A stretch of DNA of 6,655 bases, taken from contig JALHTS010000354.1 of the NCBI GenBank assembly GCA_022865965.1, forward strand, positions 1 to 6,655. The letters run 5' to 3'. Positions 1 to 5,349 of the stretch are shown here, piece after piece; the first letter of the stretch is position 1, and the number at the start of each line of letters is the position of its first letter. The notes under the pieces are model-generated. The model was not told the DNA's origin. It worked only from the letters and a program-made list of their open reading frames with translations, and did no database searches. The stretch is from Ignavibacteriaceae bacterium. Its GTDB lineage: Bacteria > Bacteroidota > Ignavibacteria > Ignavibacteriales > Ignavibacteriaceae. Position numbers and translations under genes: made by a program.

Positions 1-183
1 AAGCATTTCAATATCTTTATTAGGAAAGGCTGTATGCCAAATTGGATAGATCACATCGTGAAAAGAAAAAAGCTCAGGAACATCCGCGCTTGTTTCTGAA
101 ATTTCTTTCTGCTCCTGAGCAAAACCAGCCGAGTTGAAAGAAAGTGCAGCGAACAGAAAAACGAATAGAAAATAATTTTTCAT
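1..183 (-). CDS. Secreted protein of unknown family, N-terminal part only
   Basis: This is the first 61 codons of a minus-strand gene that runs off the left edge; the 3' end is missing. It starts at the ATG at 183-181. The product begins MKNYFLFVFLF and has a typical Sec signal peptide: a Lys near the start, a hydrophobic core at residues 4-16, and a likely cleavage after Ala22 (GFA|QEQ, the A|Q style common in Bacteroidota relatives). The mature part opens with an acidic, polar linker (23-36), then a more conserved-looking stretch ELFSFHDVIYPIWHTAFPNK (37-56) with His42, Trp49 and His50. I do not recognise the family. The His and Trp residues could suit metal or heme binding, but that is a guess. 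No Shine-Dalgarno sequence is visible before the ATG. The reading frame, start and signal peptide are well supported; the function is unknown. Confidence 0.75.
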   Translation of the reverse strand, partial: MKNYFLFVFLFAALSFNSAGFAQEQKEISETSADVPELFSFHDVIYPIWHTAFPNKDIEML

Positions 184-648
184 AGGATTACATAATGTTT
201 TTGTAAATAATAATGGTCATTGGTGGCAAAGCTACTTAAAAAGATAAATTAAGAAAAGAAATAGTAGCTAATTTTGGTTAAGGAGTTTCAGTGATTTAAA
301 TCTAATAGTAGTAACAAATTTTAACAACTTGTTATTTTTACATCTATTTGTTCCTATAACCCAGATAGCAAACTTTAATAGCTATAAAAATGTAAGTTTT
401 GTTTACAACTATTCCTTTTTAATTATTTTTAGAATTTGGACTTATAATGGATAGTATAAAAATTTTTATCAAATAAATGACTATTTTGAATCATAATGAT
501 ACATCTTATCATGATCCAGCTGAAAACTAAGCTCAGATTATGTAAGAATTCTTACAATAAACCAATATTCTATTTATTAAAAGAGCTTTTAAATTATTGG
601 CATAAGTGTTGAACAAGACTGGAAGTATACAAGTTTCTAAATCATAAA
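184..648. other. AT-rich intergenic region between divergent genes
   Basis: These 465 bp separate the minus-strand secreted-protein gene from the plus-strand TPR gene, so both promoters should lie here. No coding sequence is convincing: the open frames are under 20 codons and lack ribosome-binding sites. Visible elements include a minus-strand TAGCTTTG (234-227) and a plus-strand TAATTTTG (269-276). Both fit the Bacteroidota -7 pattern TAnnTTTG, but neither has a matching upstream TTTG. A TATAAT at 443-448 has no good -35. TAACAA occurs twice 10 bp apart (312 and 322), the second copy forming TAACAA-C-TTGTTA (322-334). There is an all-AT palindrome at 456-469 and a small ATGATA/TATCAT hairpin (496-512). 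A perfect 16-bp palindrome at 541-556 is listed separately. None of the promoter guesses is strong enough to call. Confidence 0.6.
541..556. promoter_or_regulatory. Perfect 16-bp palindrome, candidate operator
   Basis: TGTAAGAATTCTTACA equals its own reverse complement over all 16 bases and lies 92 bp upstream of the GTG start of the TPR gene. The palindrome has no asymmetric loop and no T-run after it, so it does not look like a terminator. Size and dyad symmetry fit a binding site for a dimeric helix-turn-helix repressor or activator acting on the TPR gene. The regulator is unknown and the role is inferred from symmetry and position alone; palindromes of AT-rich composition can also arise by chance. 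Confidence 0.35.
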
Positions 649-1878
649 GTGGCAAAAAATATAAACTTAAATCTATTAGAAGTTGTAAATGATTTTTTTA
701 ATCCCAATCAGATAGAAGATCTTTTCAAGCAACTTAACTTCGGCGATACAGCGGATACTTCCTCAATTAATAAATCCGACGAAACATTAGATATTAGCTT
801 TCCCTCTGGAGTTATAACAAAATCGCAGATTGATTTACTCGTGACTTTTGCTTCTACAAGAATCAGCGAGGATAATTTTTTAGCTTTACTTTTACTTCTT
901 AGTAATGCAACTCTTACTTATGGTGACTTTAATACTTCAATAAACCTGTGCGATAAATTAATTTCATTATCATCAGGCAATCCGCTTTTAGGTGATATTG
1001 TCGCTAACGCTTACTTAGTCAAAGGAGAAATTTTTAGCAGGCAGGCAAACTGGGAATTGAGTTTTTCTGAGATTAACAGAGCTCGTAATTTATTTTTAAC
1101 CATTAATGATAATAGCGGTATTGCGAAATGTGAAAATCTACTCGGTACTATTTATGGTGATCTTGGTGATCTTACCAATGCCATGGAGCATTTTGAAACT
1201 GCATTGTCGCTCATAAATAATCAAGTAAATTATTCATTTTCCGGGAAAATTGAGGTTAACCTTGGCATAGTTAATACCATACAAGGAAAGTATGATGAGG
1301 CTATTTCTTATTTCAAAAGAGCACTGATAAACTTTGAAAAAATATCTGAGTTAAAAAGAGTGTCGGAAATACATCACAACACTGCTATGGTTTATACCAA
1401 AAAGAAGGAATTTAGTTCTGCATTAAATTCTTTGGACGAATGTATCATTCTCTCGGTAAAGCTTGGTTATCTCCAAACATGCGGACTTGCTTACTTAAGC
1501 AAAGCATTTGTTTATTCGCAGTTGAAAGATTTCAAACTTAGTCTTGCTTTTGCAGATAAAGCAATGGAAATAGCATATAAACTTGATGACAAGCTAACAA
1601 TTGCTGAGGTTTATAAAATTAAAGGTATTATTCAGCGTGAATCAGGTAACCTCATGGCATCTGAAAATCTGCTGCTTACAAGCCTGAGACTTAATCAGGA
1701 GACAGGCAATCAGCTTAATGAAGCTGAAACTTATCATGAATTAGGTTTGCTTTATAAAGAAATGAACTTGCTGGAGAAGAGTAAGAATAACCTGGATAAA
1801 GCTCTTGAATACTTCAGGAAAATTAATGCCGAACCGGAAATTAGTAAACTGGAATCTGTCCTCAAGTATCTAATCTGA
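649..1878 (+). CDS. Cytoplasmic TPR-repeat protein, eight 40-residue repeats
   Basis: The 409-residue protein has no signal peptide or membrane segment. From about residue 83 it consists of eight tandem tetratricopeptide repeats starting near 83, 124, 165, 205, 245, 284, 324 and 365. The period is 40-41 residues rather than the classic 34, with the usual small and aromatic pattern; the clearest copy is G-x-Y-D-E-A-I-S-Y-F-K-R-A-L around 213-226. This long-period type (LGN/kinesin-light-chain/Rap-like) is known for scaffolding and regulatory proteins that bind peptides or partner domains. The first 75 residues are a non-repeat, Leu-rich and acidic region. No enzymatic or DNA-binding domain follows, so it is probably an adaptor for a partner encoded elsewhere. 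GTG at 649 is the likely start: an in-frame TGA lies at 610-612 and the next in-frame Met is deep inside the repeats. No good Shine-Dalgarno precedes it. It appears monocistronic; downstream genes are convergent. Confidence 0.85.
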   Translation: MAKNINLNLLEVVNDFFNPNQIEDLFKQLNFGDTADTSSINKSDETLDISFPSGVITKSQIDLLVTFASTRISEDNFLALLLLLSNATLTYGDFNTSINLCDKLISLSSGNPLLGDIVANAYLVKGEIFSRQANWELSFSEINRARNLFLTINDNSGIAKCENLLGTIYGDLGDLTNAMEHFETALSLINNQVNYSFSGKIEVNLGIVNTIQGKYDEAISYFKRALINFEKISELKRVSEIHHNTAMVYTKKKEFSSALNSLDECIILSVKLGYLQTCGLAYLSKAFVYSQLKDFKLSLAFADKAMEIAYKLDDKLTIAEVYKIKGIIQRESGNLMASENLLLTSLRLNQETGNQLNEAETYHELGLLYKEMNLLEKSKNNLDKALEYFRKINAEPEISKLESVLKYLI

Positions 1879-1880
1879 TT

Positions 1881-2033
1881 TTAAGAATCTTCGAAGAGAT
1901 CTTCTTTCTTAATCACTTTGTTTCTTAATAATTCTTTCAACACAATTTCAATTTTATCGCCAACCTGAAATGGACTGTCAAATAAGATCGCTATGTCCCG
2001 AAAAACATTCTGCAATATAGATTTAATAATCTG
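1881..2033 (-). pseudogene. Remnant reading frame with MscS-like motif
   Basis: A 50-codon minus-strand frame lies between an in-frame TAG (2036-2034) and a TAA (1883-1881). It has no ATG. Its middle reads ILQNVFRDIAILFDS, then PFQVGDKIEI, which resembles the segment around the pore-helix end and beta-domain entry of small mechanosensitive channels (MscS: LQ-N-x-x-x-G-x-x-x-x-x-x-x-PF-x-VGD-x-IEI). The usual G-T-V-x-x-I beta-domain continuation is absent. Instead the frame goes on with VLKELLRNKVIKKEDLFEDS and stops. If the resemblance is real, this is the debris of a deleted gene: its 5' part is gone and the region after VGDKIEI is missing or fused to something else. It lies 2 nt past the end of the convergent TPR gene and upstream of no recognisable start. 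It could equally be chance coding-like sequence or an unrelated small protein using a TTG start. Confidence 0.3.
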
Positions 2034-2077
2034 CTAGACATTAAATAATTTAGAGTGTCGGTTGGAAGGGAAACAAT

Positions 2078-2117
2078 AAAAAATGCCTGTCCCCGATATT
2101 CGAAGCAAGAACAGGCA
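2078..2117 (-). terminator. Intrinsic terminator after the Yip1-family gene
   Basis: Read on the minus strand, TGCCTGT (2117-2111) pairs perfectly with ACAGGCA (2090-2084). The stem continues inward through T-G, C-G, T-G, T-G and G-C pairs (2110-2106 with 2091-2095), giving about 12 pairs around a 10-nt loop. Six T residues (2083-2078) follow directly. It starts 28 nt after the Yip1 gene's stop codon and would end the minus-strand transcription unit. On the plus strand the stem is followed only by a broken AATTTATTT tract, so it would be a weak terminator for the TPR gene. Confidence 0.8.
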
Positions 2118-2144
2118 AATTTATTTAACTGTAGTTATTTAGTA

Positions 2145-2747
2145 CTATAGACCTTTAAATCCATCCATCATCATTCCTCCAAAAGCAATAGCAGTAACGA
2201 TCATGCCAATGACAAAATAAATAACTATGGAGACTATTATAATTACAATAAAATATCCAACAAGTTTATCCTGAGGAGTTTCTTTAACTGTTTGAAGTCC
2301 AAGGTATAAAAGATAGAGTCCATAAAGTCCACCTATCACACCAAGAAAACCTAAAAGAGGGAAAATCTGAAATATACCTGCTACCCAGGCCGCAGTATAT
2401 GAATAGACCACAACTTTTAGTGATGCTAACATATTCTTTTGAGAGCCAAATGAAGGGGCCAGGGCATCAACAATGAAAGCCATTAAATAAACAGCGCCAA
2501 CAGTCATTGCATAGTATAAAACCAAGTAAAGCAATCCTCTTTCAACAGGCATTTTATAGGAACCAAAAGGACCTAAAGAAATACCAACAAGAGATTGTCC
2601 TATAAATCCTGCAACTGCAGGAATTAGAGCAAGTATAAGAACATATTTGGTGAAAAGATCACTAACAGAAGTTTGTTCGTTCTTAATAACTTCCCATTCA
2701 GTTTTAGGAGTAATTAAAATATTTTTTGCACGTTCAAACAGGTTCAT
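2145..2747 (-). CDS. Yip1-family integral membrane protein
   Basis: The 200-residue protein has the layout of bacterial Yip1-domain (PF04893) proteins. A short amphipathic N-terminus, FERAKNILITPKTEWEVIKNE, contains the family-typical 'P-x-x-x-W-x-x-I' (residues 14-21), followed by about five hydrophobic segments near 34-56, 70-93, 108-128, 130-151 and 163-189. No catalytic motif is expected or seen. The bacterial members are poorly characterised inner-membrane proteins, so no reaction is assigned. The ATG at 2747 has a strong Shine-Dalgarno, AAAGGAG at 2760-2754, six bases upstream. The gene lies 141 nt downstream of the outer-membrane barrel gene on the same strand and is followed by a clear intrinsic terminator, so it is either the last gene of the transporter unit or a separate single-gene unit; no convincing promoter or terminator in the gap decides this. 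The C-terminus is Gly- and Met-rich (GGMMMDGFKGL). Confidence 0.85.
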   Translation of the reverse strand: MNLFERAKNILITPKTEWEVIKNEQTSVSDLFTKYVLILALIPAVAGFIGQSLVGISLGPFGSYKMPVERGLLYLVLYYAMTVGAVYLMAFIVDALAPSFGSQKNMLASLKVVVYSYTAAWVAGIFQIFPLLGFLGVIGGLYGLYLLYLGLQTVKETPQDKLVGYFIVIIIVSIVIYFVIGMIVTAIAFGGMMMDGFKGL

Positions 2748-2888
2748 GCTGCTCTCCTTTATTTGTGAAGTAATGATGGTTAATAAGCGATCAATTTAAT
2801 AGTTCTGGTTTATGTATTAATTTTGAATGACAGGTAATTGTTTTATTAGTGTTAACTTAAATAAATTCTAATATCATAACAAGAATTA

Positions 2889-4073
2889 CTAAAAAGAATA
2901 TTTTAATCTGAAGAATAAAGAACTACCTAAATCACCAAATTCCGTTAATGAATCTCCACCGAATAATAATCCTGTCAAATATAAATCGAGATTTGCGATG
3001 ATTGAGTAACTTGCCGATGGAACAATTACATAGGATTTATCATCAGGATTGTAAATCGCAAATATTCCACCTCTTGACAGAGGAGTAAACTGATAAGAAA
3101 ATTCCTGAAATATTGACCAGCGTGCAGGAGTAAGCATATCAAGCTCAACTGCTTCCTGACGATAGAATGAAGCATATTTATCTGTTCCATTTCTGTTATA
3201 CAATAATTCAGTATGAATGTAAAAAGAATTTGGGAATGTATAATCACCTGAAAGAACAAATGAAAATATCGGTTTATCTTTTGTTAAAGGATCAAGGTTA
3301 TATAATTGATAAAATTGTGAGTAAAATTCTTTATTGGAAGCTTGAGAAACTAAAACTTCACCGCGAAAGCCTGCATCCAGAATATCTCCTACCCAGCCGC
3401 CGCCAACGACCCATCGCTCTTTTTTATAACCGGCAATTAGATTGAAGTCGTAGTTCCATTGGTTCAGTGAAAGTAAACCTGCAGCAATTAAATCTTCTTT
3501 ATTCCTTCCCGGACTCACAGCTAACTCAACCTTTGTAACAGGTCCGGTATAATATTGAACTCTTACTGCATCGGCACCAGGTAATTCTTCGTAGTCAAAA
3601 TCAAGAACAGCTTTAGGATTAAACAAATCTGTAGGGTTCCAAGCCCAGCTTGTTCCCCAGGCAATACGTTGTCTTCCTAATGTTATTTGCCAATCGTCTT
3701 TTACCCAATCAAGCCAGAGTCTGTCAACTTCAACATAGCCGATTGAACTTTCTTCATCCCACAAAACTGCATCCAAATTAATGAGTCCTTGTTTGGATTT
3801 TATTAGATCAGCATAATTTGGAATTTTTTCTACTGACTCACCATAAAATATTCGTGTTCTAAATTCTAAAGCTGCTGTTAATGATGGAGCCGGATACCAT
3901 CTTGTATTTAATCTTGTGTGAAGAAGATGATCATTAAATCTATCATCAATACTCAGATACTTTGACGAACTGAAAAGATATTTCACATATCCGTTATAAT
4001 CTATTGATGATAACTGTGCAGAAGAGTTTACCGTAAAGAGAAAAAATACAACCGATAATAATTTAGTTTGCAT
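2889..4073 (-). CDS. Outer-membrane beta-barrel (porin-like) protein
   Basis: The 394-residue product has a signal peptide (MQTKLLSVVFFLFTVNSSAQ, cleavage around residues 19-20). It then shows alternating hydrophobic/polar strands rich in Tyr, Trp and Phe, and ends in LKYSF; a terminal Phe with this pattern is the classic signal for BAM-dependent barrel insertion. A conserved-looking core at 127-153 contains W-Q-I-T-L-G-R-Q-R-I-A-W-G followed by NPTDLFNP. This resembles DUF1302-like outer-membrane proteins, which are often encoded beside inner-membrane RND or ABC exporters. Its start codon lies inside the 3' end of the ATPase gene (11-nt overlap), with only a weak AAGG upstream, which suggests translational coupling and equal supply with the ABC transporter. 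Its likely role is the outer-membrane partner of that system; substrate unknown. Barrel assignment is firm, the subfamily tentative. Confidence 0.8.
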   Translation of the reverse strand: MQTKLLSVVFFLFTVNSSAQLSSIDYNGYVKYLFSSSKYLSIDDRFNDHLLHTRLNTRWYPAPSLTAALEFRTRIFYGESVEKIPNYADLIKSKQGLINLDAVLWDEESSIGYVEVDRLWLDWVKDDWQITLGRQRIAWGTSWAWNPTDLFNPKAVLDFDYEELPGADAVRVQYYTGPVTKVELAVSPGRNKEDLIAAGLLSLNQWNYDFNLIAGYKKERWVVGGGWVGDILDAGFRGEVLVSQASNKEFYSQFYQLYNLDPLTKDKPIFSFVLSGDYTFPNSFYIHTELLYNRNGTDKYASFYRQEAVELDMLTPARWSIFQEFSYQFTPLSRGGIFAIYNPDDKSYVIVPSASYSIIANLDLYLTGLLFGGDSLTEFGDLGSSLFFRLKYSF

Positions 4074-4770
4074 TCTCTGTTACCTTAACATTAATTTCAT
4101 CTTTCTCAACTTCGCCATCGCGTAAAGTAACAACTCTATGAGCCCTATTTATTACTCTCTGATCGTGTGTGGAGAAAACAAAGGTCATATTAAAATCTTT
4201 GTTAAGTTTTTCCATCAAATCCAATAACGACTCGGCCGTTTGAGAATCAAGATTAGCTGTTGGTTCATCAGCAAGAACAAAAGAAGGACGCGAAGCAAGT
4301 GCGCGTGCAACTGCAACTCGCTGCTGCTGACCACCGGAAAGTTCTGAAGGTTTATCGTTTGCTCTGTCTGCTAATCCTACAGCAGTTAATAATTCAATAG
4401 CACGTTTTTCCCTTTCCGACTTACTTAATCCTTGCAGAAGCATTATGAATTCCACATTTTCCTTCGCTGTGAAAACAGGAATTAGGTTATAAGCCTGAAA
4501 TACAAATCCTATATGATGGAGTCTGAAATTAACAAGCTCATCGGGTTTGTAAGTTGAAATATCGACATTATCAATAATCACTTTACCGGAAGTCGGAACG
4601 TCGAGTCCGCCCACAATATTTAACAAAGTGGTTTTACCTGACCCGGAGGGACCAACTATCGCGGTAAACTCTCCTGCCTCAATTGAAAGATCAACGTCGC
4701 TAAGAGCTTTAACCGGAACTGCTGTTCCATCGTAGATTTTTGTTACTTTATTAGCTTCAATTAGTGACAT
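4063..4770 (-). CDS. ABC transporter ATP-binding protein, LolD/MacB type
   Basis: The 235-residue ATPase is complete, with every nucleotide-binding motif intact: Walker A GPSGSGKT (40-47), Q-loop Gln92 in FQAYNL, signature LSGGQQQR (144-151), Walker B FVLADEP with catalytic Glu169, D-loop ANLDS (172-176) and switch His202 (STHD). The LSGGQQQR signature, the 'VFQAYNLIP' Q-loop and the length place it in the LolD/MacB/FtsE group, which drives FtsX-fold permeases by mechanotransmission rather than by classical import. It is expected to work with the two FtsX-type permeases upstream as a heterodimeric LolCDE-like complex in the inner membrane. The ATG at 4770 has a good AAGGAG six bases upstream. 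A GxxExxY island separates it from the permease genes, and its 3' end overlaps the barrel gene by 11 nt. Whether it moves lipoproteins, lipids or another hydrophobic compound cannot be told. Confidence 0.93.
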   Translation of the reverse strand: MSLIEANKVTKIYDGTAVPVKALSDVDLSIEAGEFTAIVGPSGSGKTTLLNIVGGLDVPTSGKVIIDNVDISTYKPDELVNFRLHHIGFVFQAYNLIPVFTAKENVEFIMLLQGLSKSEREKRAIELLTAVGLADRANDKPSELSGGQQQRVAVARALASRPSFVLADEPTANLDSQTAESLLDLMEKLNKDFNMTFVFSTHDQRVINRAHRVVTLRDGEVEKDEINVKVTENAN

Positions 4771-4776
4771 TAGGCA

Positions 4777-4782
4777 CTCCTT
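4777..4782 (-). promoter_or_regulatory. Shine-Dalgarno of the ATPase gene at the island edge
   Basis: On the minus strand AAGGAG is followed by six bases (TGCCTA) and the ATG of the ATPase gene. It lies immediately outside the T/A-tract border of the left repeat block (4783-4790). The insertion therefore leaves the ATPase's ribosome-binding site intact, and its position marks the island's downstream boundary. Confidence 0.8.
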
Positions 4783-4849
4783 CTTTTTTTAACCACATAG
4801 ACACATAAGGAACATAGCAAATCCCTATGTGTTCTATCTGGTTTAAATT
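4783..4849. repeat. Left palindromic repeat block flanking the GxxExxY gene
   Basis: On the plus strand the block reads C, seven T, AACCACATAGACACATAAGG, then a short spacer with another CATAG, then CCTATGTGTTCTATCTGG and TTTAAAT. The two arms are imperfect reverse complements (4788-4810 against 4823-4847), so the block can fold into a hairpin. It shares its left border (C, T-tract, ACCACATAGACA) and right border (GGTTTAAAT) with the block at 5272-5349, in the same orientation. It lies between the stop codon of the GxxExxY gene (4854-4852) and the Shine-Dalgarno of the ATPase gene. Confidence 0.8.
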
Positions 4850-4851
4850 CT

Positions 4852-5262
4852 TTATTCTTCAGGTAATTCTCGAAATAATTCATTGACATAAGTTTTCTGA
4901 CCTTCTTTAAAAAGGTTTGCACAGTTAAAATTTATGAGAATTCCTTTGGGCTTATTCAGTAACTTCATATAAGTAAGTAATTGAGCTTCAAAAACCGGGG
5001 CAATAGCATCTACAGCTTTTATCTCAACAACTATTGCATCTTCAACCAAGAAATCACAACGAAGTTCAGCATCTAACTCCAAACCTTTATAATTAACAGG
5101 AACTAAAAGTTCAGAAACAAATCTTAATTTTCTTAGTAATAATTCTTGTTTCAAACATTTGTGGTAAACGCTTTCAAGCAATCCAGGTCCTAATGCTTTA
5201 TGAACTTCAATCGCAGCACCAACGATTTGATAAGTCAAATCATTCAAATATTTCTTTGTCAT
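4852..5262 (-). CDS. GxxExxY family protein (PD-(D/E)XK-like)
   Basis: Starting at the ATG at 5262 the product is 136 residues, beginning MTKKYLNDLTYQIVGAAIEV, the usual length and opening of the GxxExxY family (TIGR04256, PDDEXK_3). The diagnostic motif is GLLESVY (27-33), preceded by VHKALGP. A PD-(D/E)XK-type core follows: LRCDF with Asp70, then VVEIKA with Glu80 and Lys82, and a downstream AQLLTYMK containing Gln94. The fold suggests a nuclease, but to my knowledge no activity is established for the family. A longer reading from a GTG at 5286 would add eight Lys/Arg-rich residues encoded inside the flanking repeat and is less likely. The only ribosome-binding hint is AAAGAGA upstream. It lies inside an ABC transporter operon, in the same orientation, bracketed by two palindromic repeats. 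It has no obvious functional link to transport and is probably a passenger. All core motif residues are present, so it seems intact. Confidence 0.88.
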   Translation of the reverse strand: MTKKYLNDLTYQIVGAAIEVHKALGPGLLESVYHKCLKQELLLRKLRFVSELLVPVNYKGLELDAELRCDFLVEDAIVVEIKAVDAIAPVFEAQLLTYMKLLNKPKGILINFNCANLFKEGQKTYVNELFRELPEE

Positions 5263-5271
5263 ATTACGTCT

Positions 5272-5349
5272 CTTTTTTTTTACCACATAGACATATCAAG
5301 AGCATTAAAAAACTATGTGTTTCTATGTGCTTATGTGGTTTAAATATTT
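5272..5349. repeat. Right palindromic repeat block flanking the GxxExxY gene
   Basis: On the plus strand the block reads C, a nine-T tract, ACCACATAGACATAT, a spacer, then CTATGTGTTTCTATGTGC, TTATGTGG and TTTAAAT. ACCACATA (5283-5290) and TATGTGGT (5332-5339) pair perfectly over 8 bp, with further CACATAG/CTATGTG words between them. It is a direct repeat of the block at 4783-4849 and is about 11 bp longer, owing to an extra stretch around 5326-5335 (GTGCTTAT-like). Its outer border touches the stop codon of the permease gene at 5350-5352, and its inner part supplies the leader of the GxxExxY gene, including a possible GTG start at 5286. Confidence 0.8.

Larger units (their letters stand above)
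4783..5349 (-). mobile_element. Putative transposase-less island: GxxExxY gene between palindromic repeats
   Basis: This 567-bp unit holds one gene and two directly repeated palindromic blocks, arranged as arm-inverted arm, gene, arm-inverted arm. Because each block is itself palindromic, the outermost ends (TTTAACCACATAG at left, and the reverse complement of the right end, TTTAAACCACATA) also look like terminal inverted repeats. The unit fills the gap between the permease stop codon (5352-5350) and the ATPase ribosome-binding site; without it these would be separated by only a handful of bases, as in the rest of the operon. No transposase or recombinase is present. Palindrome-bounded units of this kind could be moved in trans, for example by a REP-associated (RAYT) transposase; this is inference. 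A target-site duplication cannot be named because both borders are T-rich. Confidence 0.5.

Noticed and set aside
280..295. AAGGAG followed five bases later by GTG, resembling a translation start
   Set aside because: The frame closes after two codons (GTG ATT TAA), so no protein results.
443..448. Perfect TATAAT as a promoter -10 box for the TPR gene
   Set aside because: There is no acceptable -35 at 16-18 bp; the region is so AT-rich that such hexamers are expected by chance, and the group may use a different promoter consensus.
477..530. 17-codon open frame beginning with ATG in the intergenic region
   Set aside because: It has no Shine-Dalgarno and no features of a leader peptide or small membrane protein.
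2864..2887. Hairpin AATTCT/AGAATT just after the barrel gene as a terminator
   Set aside because: The stem is six pairs with only two G-C, the loop is 12 nt and no proper T-run follows; too weak to call.
3026..3259. 77-codon minus-strand open frame inside the outer-membrane barrel gene
   Set aside because: It is a shifted frame within a well-supported gene on the same strand, with no family resemblance.
3167..3445. 92-codon plus-strand open frame opposite the barrel gene
   Set aside because: It is antisense to a clear coding gene, has no recognisable domain and no supporting ribosome-binding site.
4783..5349. The repeated CACATAG blocks as a CRISPR array
   Set aside because: There are only two blocks, separated by a gene, with internal palindromes and no regular repeat-spacer pattern; no cas gene is present.
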